Origin: Thalassospira lucentensis
GTDB taxonomy: Bacteria; Pseudomonadota; Alphaproteobacteria; Rhodospirillales; Thalassospiraceae
NCBI RefSeq assembly: GCF_032921865.1
Contig: NZ_CP136684.1
Coordinates: 3,569,001-3,633,000, forward strand
Length of the DNA stretch: 64,000 nucleotides
Reading direction: 5' to 3'
Position numbers and translations under genes: made by a program. The notes below the pieces were generated by a model. The model saw only the letters and a program-made list of their open reading frames with translations, was not told the DNA's origin and made no database searches. Below, one piece after another: positions 37,026 through 47,141 of the stretch (its first letter is position 1; the number at the start of each line of letters is the position of its first letter).

Positions 37026-37949
37026 TCAGACTACATGCAGCAAAACCGCAAGGATCGGTATGGTGATAATCGCGACAAGCGTGTGAACCGTAATGATGCT
37101 GGCCATCATCGGTGCGTCACCGCCCATCAGGCGGGCCAGTACAAACGCACTGGCCGAACAGGGGAGCCCTGCATAAAGCACAACTGCCGCCAGTTCCACC
37201 GGCGGCAGGCCGAGCAAAAGACAAAGCCCCGCTGCAATCGCCGGGCTGATGACGAGTTTGCCCAGTGTCGAAAACCCGACCGGCCCCCCGGCACGTCGTG
37301 CCGCCGAAAGATCAAGCCCCGCACCAACTGCCAGAAGCCCGATTGGCAATGCCGCACGCCCCAGAACTTCCAGAAACGGCCCGATCACCGGCGGCAGGCC
37401 AAATCCCGTCATATTGATCGCGATGCCCAAAACACACGCCATCAGCAACGGATTGCGCAGAACATCGCGCAAAAGCGACACCGCACCGGGAGTGCGTTCA
37501 TTATCCCCCCAATGCGCGCAGGCCAGAACCGAAAGCACATTGACCGTCGGCACGACCAAGGCAACGCAAAGGGCAGTCACCGTCAATCCGGCTTCGCCAA
37601 GAAGGGCGGCGGCAACCGCAAGCCCGATATAGGTATTGGGTCGGATTGCCCCCTGAAACAGCGACGAAAAGGCCGGGTTGCTGACTTTCAGAACCGGTTT
37701 GGTGATCAGGATAAGAACGGTGCAGATGAAAACCGTGCCCAGCATTGCAGTCGCAATCCCCGCCAGCGGCAGGCTGCCCAGATCGGCCTGCGCAGTATTG
37801 GAAAACAGCAATGCCGGGAATGTCACATAATAGGTCAGCTTTTCCGCCCCGGGCCAGAACGCATCAGGCAGGAATTTGCGTTGCCGCAGGATGAAACCAA
37901 GCACGATCAGGGCAAAGGTCGGGATCAGGGCGGACAGGATGGCTAACAT
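37026..37949 (-). CDS. AEC family transporter
   Basis: A 307-residue membrane protein with about ten predicted helices in two inverted halves, of the auxin-efflux-carrier family (bacterial MdcF/MleP-like permeases for organic acids such as malate or malonate). The start segment LIPTFALIVLGFILRQRKFLP and GAIRPNTYIGLAVA, where the family has an N in the broken helix, are typical. It stands alone, with 119 nt to pyrB and 251 nt to the divergent VOC gene. Confidence 0.88.
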   Translation of the reverse strand: MLAILSALIPTFALIVLGFILRQRKFLPDAFWPGAEKLTYYVTFPALLFSNTAQADLGSLPLAGIATAMLGTVFICTVLILITKPVLKVSNPAFSSLFQGAIRPNTYIGLAVAAALLGEAGLTVTALCVALVVPTVNVLSVLACAHWGDNERTPGAVSLLRDVLRNPLLMACVLGIAINMTGFGLPPVIGPFLEVLGRAALPIGLLAVGAGLDLSAARRAGGPVGFSTLGKLVISPAIAAGLCLLLGLPPVELAAVVLYAGLPCSASAFVLARLMGGDAPMMASIITVHTLVAIITIPILAVLLHVV

Positions 37950-38200
37950 GGGGCGCTTTCGAAAATATCTTGCGGTACGATGGGCCGGTTATTAATCGGT
38001 TGTTATGTGATTTGCTGTGATGGTTTGCATTGCGACGGTCCTGTCTGACATCGTATCGACAAGACTGTTTGTTTCATTGCATGTCCATCCTGTGATAATG
38101 AGCATGGGTCAGATAATGCGTGCAACGCACTGATTTATCAATTGAAAGAAATTCCTGCGCTGTTAGCACTGCAAACAGGAATGCAATCAGGGGAATGCCC

Positions 38201-39028
38201 ATGAGCCGCTCAATCGATCATCTGGTTTTATGTGTCAATGATCTTGATGTGGCCTGTGATGCCTATCGCAAGCTGGGCTTTACCGTCACCCCGCGCGCCA
38301 ATCATCCGTTTGGCACCGGCAACGCCCTGATCCAGCTTGATGGCATGTATATCGAATTGCTTGCCGTGATCGAGCCGGAAAAAATCGCCGAAACCGATCT
38401 CGCAGCACCGTTTTCCTTCCCGATTTATAATCGCGATTATCTGCGTCAGCGTGAAGGCATGTCGATGCTCGCGCTGCAATCACGCGATGCGGAAAAAGAC
38501 CGGGAGGCTTTCATTGCCGCCGGTGCCGCCGTTCCGCGTGTCTTCAAGTTCGAACGCGAAGCCACCCGCCCGGATGGTTCTCTGACCGATGTGGCATTTT
38601 CGCTTGCCTTTGCCAATCACCCGTTGCTGCGTCACGCCGTAACATTCGTTTGCCAGCATCGCCACCCGCCGCAGAATTTCTATTATCCGGAGTATCAGAC
38701 GCATGCGAACGGGGCCTATGCGATTGGCAAGGTGTTCCTGATGCATTGGGCGGCCGACGCGGTATCGGATTTTGTTGCCGAAATCGGCACCGACAAGATT
38801 GTCGAAGCCCTTCACAGCGATGAAATGGTCACCCGTTTTGGCATTGATGATCCGCTTTTCCCGACCGACGGATTTGCCGGATACGAAATCATCGTTGACC
38901 GGATTGATGTCATCGCCGAGGCCGCCCAATCCATGGGGGCAATTCATAAGAAGGGGCGACTGATCCTGCCGCCATCCAAGTTCTTCGGGACCCTGATTGT
39001 CTTCAAGGCCAAAGAAAAAGCCGCCTGA
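38201..39028 (+). CDS. VOC family protein (glyoxalase-like domain)
   Basis: A 275-residue protein with a vicinal-oxygen-chelate domain at its start (IDHLVLCVNDLDVACDAYRK, then FGTGNALIQLDGMYIELLAV with the metal-binding Glu). It belongs to the glyoxalase-like (Glyoxalase_3 type) group of unknown substrate. AGGGGA lies 7 nt upstream of the ATG at 38201, which is why this start is chosen over 38120 or 38195. It is monocistronic and convergent with ruvX. Confidence 0.88.
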   Translation: MSRSIDHLVLCVNDLDVACDAYRKLGFTVTPRANHPFGTGNALIQLDGMYIELLAVIEPEKIAETDLAAPFSFPIYNRDYLRQREGMSMLALQSRDAEKDREAFIAAGAAVPRVFKFEREATRPDGSLTDVAFSLAFANHPLLRHAVTFVCQHRHPPQNFYYPEYQTHANGAYAIGKVFLMHWAADAVSDFVAEIGTDKIVEALHSDEMVTRFGIDDPLFPTDGFAGYEIIVDRIDVIAEAAQSMGAIHKKGRLILPPSKFFGTLIVFKAKEKAA

Positions 39029-39085
39029 CATATCAGACGGCCTTATCGGAAATCTTGAAATGGCCCGGTTTGATCGGGCGAAAAA

Positions 39086-39613
39086 TCAGGCGTCTTCGTC
39101 GCCGATTTCGTCCTCATCGTCATCGACCGGATTTTCATACGGATCGGTGTGAAGATTAAGGTTATCAAGCGCACCCTGGAGGATATAGGCCGCAGCCGTT
39201 TTATCGACAACTTCCGCACGGCGTTTGCGGGTCATGTCGACATCCTCGATCAGGATACGTTCAACCGCGTTGGTCGAAAGACGTTCATCCCAAAGCAGGA
39301 TCGGCAGATCGATATAATTCTGCATTTCGTCGACAAAGGCATAAACCCGGTGGCAGGCCTTGCCGATCGTGCCGTCAAGCTCACGCGGAAAACCGATGAT
39401 GATACCACCGACATTCTGTTTGGTGATGATCGCCGAAAGTTCGGCAATATCCCGCGTGAATTTCTTGCGCGAAATCAGCGAATAGGGGGACGCGATCTGT
39501 AGCCCGACATCCGAAAGGGCCACGCCAATGGTCTTGGTGCCGAGATCCAGCCCCAAAACGCGTGCTGCCGGTGTCAAGAACCGCAGCAATTCCTGTGTGT
39601 CATTGCAAATCAT
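39086..39613 (-). CDS. ruvX: RuvX/YqgF Holliday-junction resolvase-like nuclease
   Basis: A 175-residue RNase H-fold protein, known as a pre-16S rRNA nuclease and, in some species, a Holliday-junction resolvase. Motifs are VLGLDLGTKTIGVALSD (residues 19-35), the GFPRELDGTIG loop and LLWDERLST, and the acidic DKTAAAYILQ near residue 140. The last 25 residues are strongly acidic. The upstream gap is shared with gatC, which is divergent. Confidence 0.92.
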   Translation of the reverse strand: MICNDTQELLRFLTPAARVLGLDLGTKTIGVALSDVGLQIASPYSLISRKKFTRDIAELSAIITKQNVGGIIIGFPRELDGTIGKACHRVYAFVDEMQNYIDLPILLWDERLSTNAVERILIEDVDMTRKRRAEVVDKTAAAYILQGALDNLNLHTDPYENPVDDDEDEIGDEDA

Positions 39614-39737
39614 GGCGCCCTTATAGGTGCGTTGCCCGAAAAACGCCAGCGCATTTCAACCGGCGAAACGCAATACTGACATGCCTGAAACGTCGGTGAA
39701 AGCATGGCTTTGCCCCCGATGTCCGCCATGATCAGGT

Positions 39738-39768
39738 GGCAACTTTCCCAGCTGTTGGAAAAGTTGCC
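39738..39768. repeat. Inverted repeat in ruvX-gatC intergenic region
   Basis: GGCAACTTTCC (39738-39748) pairs with GGAAAAGTTGCC (39757-39768), with one bulged A, around 8 nt. It is roughly midway between the two divergent genes and may be an operator or the first hairpin of a gatCAB leader. Confidence 0.4.
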
Positions 39769-39838
39769 GAAATTGGCTGTCTCCGGCCCTTGCGGCGGGG
39801 GCAGCGGGGTGCTAGTTTCCGCGCTGTAATTTCAAGTT

Positions 39839-39866
39839 CCGGCAGGCTGCCTGCTTGCCGGGTGTT
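39839..39866 (+). promoter_or_regulatory. Attenuator-like hairpin before gatC
   Basis: CCGGCA (39839-39844) pairs with TGCCGG (39856-39861); the enclosed region can also pair. GTGTTTTG follows. It lies 35 nt before the gatC start, where a terminator-like hairpin would be expected to act on the operon itself. Confidence 0.35.
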
Positions 39867-39895
39867 TTGTCATTCCTTAAGAGAGACTTTCATCC

Positions 39896-40186
39896 ATGTC
39901 GTCTTTGGATAAGGAAACAGTTCGCAGGATCGCCTTTCTGTCGCGTATCAACGTGTCCGAAGAAGGGCTTGGCGAACTGGCGGGAGATTTGACCCGTATC
40001 CTCGATTTCGTCGAGGAACTGCAAGAAGTTGATGTCGAGGGTTGTGATCCCCTGACGTCGGTTGCCGATCTGACCCTGCCGATGCGCAAGGACGAAGTCA
40101 CCGATGGCAATATCCAGCAAAAAGTGCTGTCAAACGCACCGATGACCGATGCTGGCTGTTTTGTTGTGCCGAAGGTGGTTGAATAA
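39896..40186 (+). CDS. gatC: Asp/Glu-tRNA amidotransferase subunit C
   Basis: A 96-residue subunit that stabilises GatA on Gat[22 protein letters not shown] is the conserved opening helix, and [20 protein letters not shown] the central segment. It is the first gene of gatCAB, and its stop overlaps the gatA start by 1 nt. Confidence 0.95.
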   Translation: MSSLDKETVRRIAFLSRINVSEEGLGELAGDLTRILDFVEELQEVDVEGCDPLTSVADLTLPMRKDEVTDGNIQQKVLSNAPMTDAGCFVVPKVVE

Positions 40187-41664
40187 TGACTGATCTGACA
40201 AATCTGACGCTTGCCGAGGCCCGCGACGGGCTGGCAAAGGGTGATTACACATCGGTCGAACTGACCGAAGCCCACATCAAATCGATGGAAGCGCACCGTA
40301 ATCTGAACGCTTACATCACCGAAACCCCGGACAAGGCCATCGATATGGCCAAGGCTTCTGACGCCAAGCGCGCCAAGGGTGACGCGGGTAAAATGGAAGG
40401 CCTGCCGATTGCGATCAAGGATCTGTTCTGCACCGAAGGTGTCCAGACGACTGCGGCCTCGCACATCCTCGAAGGTTTCAAACCGGAATATGAATCCACC
40501 GTCACCACCAACCTGTTTAATAACGGCGCGGTGATGCTGGGCAAGGCCAACCTTGATGAATTTGCCATGGGGTCGTCCAATACGTCGTCCTATTATGGCA
40601 ATGTCATCAACCCGTGGAAGGGCAAGGATGGCAAGGATCTGGTTCCGGGTGGCTCGTCTGGTGGTTCGGCTGCTGCTGTTGCCGCGGGCATGGCGCTGGC
40701 GGCGACCGGTACTGATACCGGTGGCTCGATCCGTCAACCGGCATCCTATTGCGGTATTGTAGGCCTGAAGCCGACCTATGGCCGTTGCTCGCGCTGGGGC
40801 ATTGTTGCCTTTGCTAGCTCGCTTGATCAGGCCGGTCCGATGACCAAAACCGTTCGCGACGCTGCGATCATGCTGGGCGCAATGGCCGGTCACGACGCCA
40901 AGGACAGCACGTCTGCCCCGGTTGCGGTTCCTGATTTCGAAGCCGCCCTGACGGGTGACATTCGCGGCATGAAAATCGGTATTCCGAAAGAATACCGCGT
41001 CGATAACATGCCCGAAGAAATCAACAAGCTGTGGGATAACGGTATTGCGATGCTGCGCGATGCGGGTGCCGAAGTGGTCGATGTGACCCTGCCGCACACC
41101 AAATACGCGCTTGGCACCTATTATATCGTCGCTCCGGCCGAGGCATCCTCGAACCTTGCGCGTTATGACGGCCTGCGTTACGGCCAGCGCGTCATGGACG
41201 AAGGCGACAGCTTGGACGACATGTATATGAAGTCCCGTGCGGCTGGTTTCGGCAAGGAAGTCCAGCGCCGCATCATGATCGGCACCTATGTGCTGTCGGC
41301 TGGCTACTATGACGCTTACTACAACAAGGCGCTTAAAGTCCGTCGTCGCATTTACGAGGATTTCGCAACCGCATTCGGCACCGTTGATGCCATTCTGGCA
41401 CCGACTGCACCGTCGGCGGCCTTTGCGATTGGTGAAAACGAAGACGATCCGGTCAAAATGTATCTGAACGACGTCTTTACCGTCCCTGCAAGCCTTGCAG
41501 GTCTTCCGGGCCTGTCCGTTCCGACGGGCCTGTCTGCCGAAGGTCTGCCGCTTGGTCTGCAGCTGATTGGTAAACCGTTTGACGAAGAAACCGTTCTGCG
41601 TGTCGGTGGCGTACTTGAAACTGCCGCCAACTTTACCGCGAAACCGGCCGGGCAGGAGGGCTGA
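40186..41664 (+). CDS. gatA: Asp/Glu-tRNA amidotransferase subunit A (amidase)
   Basis: A 492-residue glutaminase subunit that supplies ammonia to turn Glu-tRNA(Gln) or Asp-tRNA(Asn) into Gln- or Asn-tRNA. The Ser-cisSer-Lys amidase centre is visible: the lysine in PIAIKDLFC, the cis-serine in [14 protein letters not shown], and the nucleophile serine in [15 protein letters not shown] (about residues 176-190). The full length is normal. It is followed 3 nt later by gatB. Confidence 0.97.
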   Translation: MTDLTNLTLAEARDGLAKGDYTSVELTEAHIKSMEAHRNLNAYITETPDKAIDMAKASDAKRAKGDAGKMEGLPIAIKDLFCTEGVQTTAASHILEGFKPEYESTVTTNLFNNGAVMLGKANLDEFAMGSSNTSSYYGNVINPWKGKDGKDLVPGGSSGGSAAAVAAGMALAATGTDTGGSIRQPASYCGIVGLKPTYGRCSRWGIVAFASSLDQAGPMTKTVRDAAIMLGAMAGHDAKDSTSAPVAVPDFEAALTGDIRGMKIGIPKEYRVDNMPEEINKLWDNGIAMLRDAGAEVVDVTLPHTKYALGTYYIVAPAEASSNLARYDGLRYGQRVMDEGDSLDDMYMKSRAAGFGKEVQRRIMIGTYVLSAGYYDAYYNKALKVRRRIYEDFATAFGTVDAILAPTAPSAAFAIGENEDDPVKMYLNDVFTVPASLAGLPGLSVPTGLSAEGLPLGLQLIGKPFDEETVLRVGGVLETAANFTAKPAGQEG

Positions 41665-41667
41665 TCC

Positions 41668-43122
41668 ATGACCTATATCATCGAAGGTTCAACCGGCCCT
41701 TGGGAAATCGTTGTCGGTCTGGAAGTCCACTGTCAGGTGGTTTCCAAATCCAAACTGTTTTCCGGTGCTTCGACCACATTTGGCAACGAACCGAACACCA
41801 ATGTCAGCCTTGTTGACGCGGCCATGCCTGGCATGTTGCCGGTCATCAACGAGGAATGCGTGCGGCAAGCCGTCAAGACCGGCCTTGGCCTTAAAGCCAG
41901 GATCAATCTTGAAAGCGTCTTTGCGCGCAAGAACTACTTCTATGCCGATCTGCCGCAGGGCTATCAGATTTCGCAGTTCGACAAACCGATCGTCGGCGAG
42001 GGGACCATTATCCTCGATATGCCTGATGGCTCGACCAAATCGGTTGGCATTGAACGCCTGCATCTTGAACAGGATGCCGGTAAATCGATGCACGATCAGG
42101 ATCCGAAATATTCGCATATCGATTTGAACCGTTCGGGCGTTGCCCTGATGGAAATCGTGTCCATGCCCGATATCCGCACTCCGGAAGAAGCCGGTGCATA
42201 CCTGACCAAGCTGCGCGCGATCGTGCGTTACCTTGGCACGTGTGATGGCAACATGAACGAAGGTTCGATGCGCTGCGATGCCAACGTTTCGGTCCGTCGT
42301 CCGGGCGCTGAATTCGGCACGCGTTGCGAAATCAAGAACGTCAACTCCATCCGTTATGTGATGCAGGCGATCGAGATCGAAGCAAAACGTCAGGTCGAAG
42401 TCATCGAAGCCGGTGGCGAAATCGTTCAGGAAACCCGTCTTTACGATCCGCGTCTGGGTGAAACCCGTTCGATGCGGTCCAAGGAAATGGCACATGATTA
42501 CCGCTATTTCCCGGATCCGGATTTGCTGCCGCTGGTATTCGATCAGGCATTCGTTTCCGAAATCGAAAAGACCCTGCCGGAACTCCCGGACGAGAAAAAA
42601 GCCCGCTTCATGCGCGAAAACGGCCTGTCGGCTTATGATGCCGGCGTTCTCGTTGCCGATCAGGAAAAGGCCGCCTATTACGAAGTCGTTGCCAAGGGGC
42701 GCGATGGCAAACTTGCCGCGAACTGGGTGATCACCAACCTGTTTGGTGCGCTCAACAAGCTGGAAGTTCCTGTCACCGAAAGCCCGGTCACGGCCGAAAA
42801 TCTCGGCAAGCTTCTGGACCTGATTTCGGACGACACCATTTCGGGCCGTATTGCCAAGGACGTCTTTGAAATCATGATCGAAACCGGAAATGACCCGGAA
42901 AAGATCGTTGAAGAAAAAGGTCTGAAGCAGATCACCGATACCGGTGCGATTGAAACCGCGATTGACGAAGTCATTGCGGCCAACCCGGACAAGGTTCAGG
43001 AAATCCGCGACGGCAAGGATCGCATGCTCGGCTGGTTCGTTGGCCAGGTCATGAAATCCACGGGCGGCAAAGCCAACCCGGGCATGGTCAACCAGATGCT
43101 CCGCGACAAAATCCTCGGCTGA
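41668..43122 (+). CDS. gatB: Asp/Glu-tRNA amidotransferase subunit B
   Basis: A 484-residue subunit that binds the misacylated tRNA, activates the carboxylate with ATP and receives ammonia from GatA. The opening [15 protein letters not shown] and CDANVSVRR with [10 protein letters not shown] are the GatB/PET112 signatures; the YqeY-like tail domain ends the protein. A strong terminator follows at 43145. The presence of gatCAB implies that the organism lacks GlnRS, AsnRS or both. Confidence 0.97.
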   Translation: MTYIIEGSTGPWEIVVGLEVHCQVVSKSKLFSGASTTFGNEPNTNVSLVDAAMPGMLPVINEECVRQAVKTGLGLKARINLESVFARKNYFYADLPQGYQISQFDKPIVGEGTIILDMPDGSTKSVGIERLHLEQDAGKSMHDQDPKYSHIDLNRSGVALMEIVSMPDIRTPEEAGAYLTKLRAIVRYLGTCDGNMNEGSMRCDANVSVRRPGAEFGTRCEIKNVNSIRYVMQAIEIEAKRQVEVIEAGGEIVQETRLYDPRLGETRSMRSKEMAHDYRYFPDPDLLPLVFDQAFVSEIEKTLPELPDEKKARFMRENGLSAYDAGVLVADQEKAAYYEVVAKGRDGKLAANWVITNLFGALNKLEVPVTESPVTAENLGKLLDLISDDTISGRIAKDVFEIMIETGNDPEKIVEEKGLKQITDTGAIETAIDEVIAANPDKVQEIRDGKDRMLGWFVGQVMKSTGGKANPGMVNQMLRDKILG

Positions 43123-43144
43123 TTTCAATCATCAGAAGATGTCC

Positions 43145-43184
43145 AAAAGCCGCCCGTTTCGATCTGAAACGGGCGGCTTTTTTT
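43145..43184 (+). terminator. Terminator of gatCAB
   Basis: AAAAGCCGCCCGTTTC and GAAACGGGCGGCTTTTTTTT form a 12-bp GC-rich stem around GATCT, with a long T-run. Confidence 0.92.
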
Positions 43185-43297
43185 GGGGTTCGATGTGTCG
43201 CTAATCATCTTCAAAGTTAATGAGCCAAATACTGCCTGAAGATTTCATAAAACATATTTTTGTAGAATTGGGAGGCGTCGGAACTTTTGTCTTTAAA

Positions 43298-43732
43298 TCA
43301 CAAATTTGCTGCCTGTAAGAGTAGGTTCAGGTTTCTTGGAGATGGCTCAATACCCCGCTCCCTTTCTGCTTGCAGCATTTCATAGCTTAGACCAATAACG
43401 CGAGCCGCCTCCGATATGTCCCATGTCCTATTGTTTTGTGAGCGATAGGATTCAATTTCCTCGAGAATCATGCGTAGTAAATCAGCGTCAATCACGCGCG
43501 CTTGATCCTGCACTTCGCTTCTCAGCATGCTGCCTCTTCCTGTCAGCAACCAGCTTGCGTCTATGCCATTATCAACCAGTACAGCCAAAGATGATGCTTT
43601 TGGTTCATTTTTGTCCAGCTCGTAACGTTCCCACGATTTGCGTGTAAGTCCGGCAAGGTCTGCTGCTTCCGATGCACTAAGCCCTATATGCTTTCTTGCC
43701 TCTCTTATTCGCCCACTAAGGTTGGTTATCAT
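43298..43732 (-). CDS. XRE-type (phage repressor-like) transcriptional regulator
   Basis: A 144-residue regulator with an N-terminal helix-turn-helix of the Cro/CI type (IREARKHIGLSASEAADLAG, then RKSWERYELDKNEPK, about residues 10-45). The remainder (LLRMILEEIESYRSQNNRTW and SYEMLQAERERGIEPS) lacks a LexA-type protease, so induction by RecA is unlikely. It lies in a lower-GC patch and faces a 651-nt AT-rich spacer with inverted repeats that are good operator candidates. No other phage gene is nearby. Confidence 0.85.
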   Translation of the reverse strand: MITNLSGRIREARKHIGLSASEAADLAGLTRKSWERYELDKNEPKASSLAVLVDNGIDASWLLTGRGSMLRSEVQDQARVIDADLLRMILEEIESYRSQNNRTWDISEAARVIGLSYEMLQAERERGIEPSPRNLNLLLQAANL

Positions 43733-43778
43733 AACTGCTGTTCCTGTATGGAATTGGAGTGTGAAGAATCAAAAAAAC

Positions 43779-43795
43779 ATAAACCTTTAGTTTAT
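43779..43795. promoter_or_regulatory. Candidate operator 1 of the XRE regulator
   Basis: ATAAAC and GTTTAT flank CTTTA, 47 nt upstream of the regulator's start codon. The ACCTTTA element recurs, inverted, in the second repeat at 43847-43853, as expected for repeated binding sites of one protein. No binding data. Confidence 0.35.
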
Positions 43796-43834
43796 TTAGA
43801 TTCTCAAAATTGATACTTTTGGGGTTTTGGTCTA

Positions 43835-43860
43835 AAAAAATACCATTAAAGGTATTTTTT
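43835..43860. promoter_or_regulatory. Candidate operator 2 / hairpin
   Basis: AAAAAATACC pairs fully with GGTATTTTTT around ATTAAA. It could also work as a bidirectional terminator because of its A- and T-runs, but it lies upstream, not downstream, of the flanking genes. Confidence 0.35.
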
Positions 43861-44383
43861 CTTGATTTTGGTTTATTTATGTACCATTACTTCTCTGTCT
43901 TTGATGGTGTGTGCAGAGTGAACTTCAGTGCCAAACTGAAATGATCGCCTGTATCCGTGCATAAGCGATGTTTTGCCGGGGCGATATTTGGCATTCGCGA
44001 TCTATCTGCGCTTGACTGTTAACTTTCCGACTGGGGTGTTGGTTAATCTCAAGCAAAGTGTGAGACGTGATTTACGCAGCTTGGCGAAGTGCTCAGGATG
44101 ATCGTCGCACAGTGTTTATTTCCTGTAAGCATTCTGAAACCTTAGAAAACCTTCGTGATGACTTGAGGCAATTTCGCATATTTCATCTCAAGTTGCGTGC
44201 TGGCAGGTCATGTTCATTCAAAGCCATTGATTGCATGGGACAATTTTGCTCAGAGCGAAACAGTTTCCTCTGATTGCTGCGTGAAATGAATTCATTCTTT
44301 TGTATCAAGGCTCCCTCTAGATGTGTGGTCCTTTTTTGGGAGAACAATACTAAAGGATAGTTATTGGGGTGTGGGGTAGTAAT

Positions 44384-46048
44384 ATGGGGCTTCTAAAGCG
44401 AATTAAAATTGCCATCAAAGTTGCTGGCGGTTTTGGCGTGATGTTGGTTTTGATGATCACGGTGTCGGCGATCTGCGTTATTGCATTGATGGATGCAGAC
44501 AGTAATTTCAACGAGTATCGGCAGATTGCACTGCAATCAAACCAAGCTTCACGTGTTCAGGCCAATATGCTTGAAGCTCGTGTTTCGGTTTTGAGTTTTC
44601 AGATGAAGCAGTCTCCTGAAGCTCTTGAAAACGCAAATCAAAGACTAGAAACAACCAAAAAGCTTAACGTCGAATTTTTGTCTCTTGTTAAAGACCCTGA
44701 CTACCTTGAAAGTGCGAAAGCTGTGGATCAGGATATTGCGGCGTATGCTGCGGCGGTTCGCGCTTTAAGCGCAACCAAGGATCCTGCGGAACAACAACAT
44801 ATCGCTGAATCAATCCTGAACGTTCTGGGGCCAAAGGTTGCAAGCGACATCGAAGAACTCAAACTGTCCTTCAAAGCCAAACAGGATGATATTGGTCCGA
44901 AAGCAAAAGCAGAAAACGCTTTTGCCATTTCGCTTGCCACCATCATTTCTGCAATTGCTGTTGTGGTCGGTTTGGCCGCAGCGTGGCTAATCGGTGTTGG
45001 TATTTCACGACCGATTGTTACGATCACAAACTCGATGCGAGTTCTCGCCGGTGGTGACAAAACCATCGATATTCCAGGGCAGGATCACAAGGATGAAATC
45101 GGTGACATGGCAAAGGCTGTCTTGGTATTTAAAGAAAACATGATCAAGGCAGAGGAACTGGCCGCCCAGGAAGTAGAAGCTCAAAAGCAGCGCGAAGCCC
45201 GCTCCAGATTGATCGAAAAGCTAACTGGTGATTTTGAAGATGATGTATCGATCGTTCTGAAAACGGTCGCGGATACTGCGAGTGAAATGCAGCATACAGC
45301 GACATCAATGACGGCAACTGCGGAAGAAACCAGTCGTCAGTCAACGGTGGTTGCCGCGGCGGCCGAGCAGGCATCTAATAATGTTCAAACGGTTGCCAGT
45401 GCCTCCGAAGAATTGAGTGCATCGATCTCTGAAATCAGTCATCAGGTTACCCAGTCGTCCCGTGTGGCCGATAAGGCTGTTGCGGAAGCGCAAAGTACGA
45501 ATGCACAAGTCCGAGGGCTTGCAGAAGCGGCCCAGAAAATTGGTGATGTTGTTGGTTTGATCAGTGATATTGCGGCTCAGACCAATCTTTTGGCACTGAA
45601 TGCCACGATTGAAGCGGCCCGCGCAGGCGAAGCCGGCAAAGGTTTTGCCGTCGTTGCCGCGGAGGTCAAAAACCTTGCCAACGCCACGTCCAAGGCCACC
45701 GAAGAAATCACCAGTCAGATTTCTGCCATCCAGAGCGAAACAGAAGGTGCTGTTGTCGCCATTGATTCCATCGGAACAACCATCACCGAAATCAGCGAAA
45801 TCGCATCGGCAATTGCCAGTGCGGTTGAGCAGCAAGGTGCCGCAACCGATGAAATCAATCGAAATGTCCAGGAAGCATCAGCTGGAACCGGCGAGGTAAC
45901 GGTCAATATTCACGGCGTCAACGAAGCAGCGGCATCAACCGGTGCTGCGGCCGAGCAAGTGCTATCTGCCTCAAACAATATGTCTCAGCAAGCTGAAATA
46001 CTGCTTCAGAAAGTCGAGACTTTCTTGTCGGCGGTAAAGGCAGCTTAA
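44384..46048 (+). CDS. Methyl-accepting chemotaxis protein
   Basis: A 554-residue receptor. Transmembrane helix 1 covers about residues 12-35; a helical periplasmic sensor of about 145 residues follows ([16 protein letters not shown] onward, four-helix-bundle type); helix 2 is at about 185-208. A HAMP domain ([20 protein letters not shown]) leads to the signalling hairpin [21 protein letters not shown], which gives CheA/CheW contact. The 5' region and upstream DNA are AT-rich, unlike the conserved tip. The ATG at 44384 is chosen, with GGGGT upstream. No chemotaxis operon is near. Ligand unknown. Confidence 0.93.
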   Translation: MGLLKRIKIAIKVAGGFGVMLVLMITVSAICVIALMDADSNFNEYRQIALQSNQASRVQANMLEARVSVLSFQMKQSPEALENANQRLETTKKLNVEFLSLVKDPDYLESAKAVDQDIAAYAAAVRALSATKDPAEQQHIAESILNVLGPKVASDIEELKLSFKAKQDDIGPKAKAENAFAISLATIISAIAVVVGLAAAWLIGVGISRPIVTITNSMRVLAGGDKTIDIPGQDHKDEIGDMAKAVLVFKENMIKAEELAAQEVEAQKQREARSRLIEKLTGDFEDDVSIVLKTVADTASEMQHTATSMTATAEETSRQSTVVAAAAEQASNNVQTVASASEELSASISEISHQVTQSSRVADKAVAEAQSTNAQVRGLAEAAQKIGDVVGLISDIAAQTNLLALNATIEAARAGEAGKGFAVVAAEVKNLANATSKATEEITSQISAIQSETEGAVVAIDSIGTTITEISEIASAIASAVEQQGAATDEINRNVQEASAGTGEVTVNIHGVNEAAASTGAAAEQVLSASNNMSQQAEILLQKVETFLSAVKAA

Positions 46049-46129
46049 GCTGTCTGCGGCATTTCGCCAAAGTTCAGACCCAGATATGACTGATGAGCGC
46101 TAAACGAACTTCTATCAGCCTTATTTTTC

Positions 46130-46170
46130 AATGGTTAAGCTCGATTAATTTATGGGCTTAACCATTTTCT
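46130..46170. terminator. Hairpin after the chemotaxis receptor
   Basis: AATGGTTAAGC (46130-46140) pairs fully with GCTTAACCATT (46156-46166), 15 nt apart, followed by TTCT. It lies between two convergent genes. It is AT-rich for a terminator and could be an operator. Confidence 0.45.
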
Positions 46171-46247
46171 ATGCGTATTGGCTTGTTGTCTGGTGAATTA
46201 ATCCAGATGTTCCAGGTTTTTTGTAAGCTCACAGGTCAAATATCTTC

Positions 46248-47006
46248 CTAAGTGTCTGTGGTCCTGTAATCGCGCGGTGATGCACCAAGAATGCGTTTGA
46301 ACATATTGCTGAACGCGGCGGGATTGTCATAGCCAAGGTCCATCGCAATCGTTGTCACGGCTTCGCCGGCGGCCAGTCTTGGCAGGGCGGCAAGGATGCA
46401 GGCCTGTTGACGCCATTCGACAAAGCTTGATCCGGTTTCCTTGCGAAACTGTCGGGTAAAGCTTCGGCGGCTCATACCCAGATGATGGCACCAGTCATCA
46501 ATGGTTTCATGCGGGGTCGGGGAGGCCAGAAACGCCCGACATTTTTTCCGTAATCCCGCCTGTTCTGGCAACGGAAGCGACAGCGGAAGGACCGGCAACC
46601 GTTTGATTTCATGTTCAATCAGCGCCATCAATGCACCATCACGGCCCGCCATGTCATATTCCGGCGGGACGGTAACCGCTTCGATCAGCAAATGGCGCAT
46701 CAGCGATGAAATGCCGACCACCTTGCATTGGTTGTCTGTATCCCCAAGCCGATCCGGGCGCAGATAAAGCGACCGCATTTTGACATCGCCAAACAGGCGG
46801 ACTTCATGGATCACCCCGGCGGGAATCAGCATGCCGCGCTGTGGCGGCATCATCCATGCGCCTTGCGGGGTTGATGCCATCAAAACCCCGGTCATGCCAT
46901 ACAGCAACTGATCGCGATCATGGCGATGGGCGGCAATCACGTGACCGTCGGGATAATCCGTACCCAATGCGATAACCGGTCTTGGAACTTCGCGAAAAGA
47001 TGACAT
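46248..47006 (-). CDS. AraC family transcriptional regulator (cupin type)
   Basis: A 252-residue regulator. The N-terminal cupin (HVIAAHRHDRDQLLYGMTG, with histidines of the barrel) is a possible ligand site. The C-terminal double helix-turn-helix is at about residues 155-250 (TIDDWCHHLGMSRRSFTRQF; TTIAMDLGYDNPAAFSNMFK). It is divergent from the MFS gene at 47142, a common arrangement in which such a regulator controls the exporter. The shared spacer is 135 nt. Confidence 0.9.
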   Translation of the reverse strand: MSSFREVPRPVIALGTDYPDGHVIAAHRHDRDQLLYGMTGVLMASTPQGAWMMPPQRGMLIPAGVIHEVRLFGDVKMRSLYLRPDRLGDTDNQCKVVGISSLMRHLLIEAVTVPPEYDMAGRDGALMALIEHEIKRLPVLPLSLPLPEQAGLRKKCRAFLASPTPHETIDDWCHHLGMSRRSFTRQFRKETGSSFVEWRQQACILAALPRLAAGEAVTTIAMDLGYDNPAAFSNMFKRILGASPRDYRTTDT

Positions 47007-47141
47007 CGATGCCTGCCTATGATGATTGGCCCAGTCTGGTAATAAATTGACCCTAACGCGGTGGTGGGCCGTTTTGCAATTTTTATAATGACGATCAACG
47101 CACCAAGGCGTGCGTTTAATGTCATTTCAACGAGGTCCCCG

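Larger units (their letters stand above)
43733..44383. other. AT-rich 651-nt intergenic region with inverted repeats
   Basis: No convincing gene is present. The region is clearly richer in A+T than its flanks. Two inverted repeats are near the XRE start: ATAAAC-CTTTA-GTTTAT (43779-43795) and AAAAAATACC-ATTAAA-GGTATTTTTT (43835-43860). Both contain ACCTTTA or its complement TAAAGGT. The part nearer to the chemotaxis receptor holds no repeat that I could see, and has an open frame at 44067-44273 judged not to be a gene. Confidence 0.6.

Noticed and set aside
39877-41097. 406-residue minus-strand open frame over gatC/gatA
   Set aside because: Antisense shadow of the strongly conserved gatC and gatA.
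41689-43128. 479-residue minus-strand open frame over gatB
   Set aside because: Antisense shadow of gatB; no independent motifs.
43298-43732. Prophage remnant
   Set aside because: Only a repressor-like gene is present; no structural, integrase or lysis genes lie near, so it is better treated as a stand-alone regulator.
44067-44273. 68-residue open frame in the AT-rich spacer before the chemotaxis receptor
   Set aside because: No ribosome site, cysteine-rich and low-likelihood composition, and no terminator or conserved motif.
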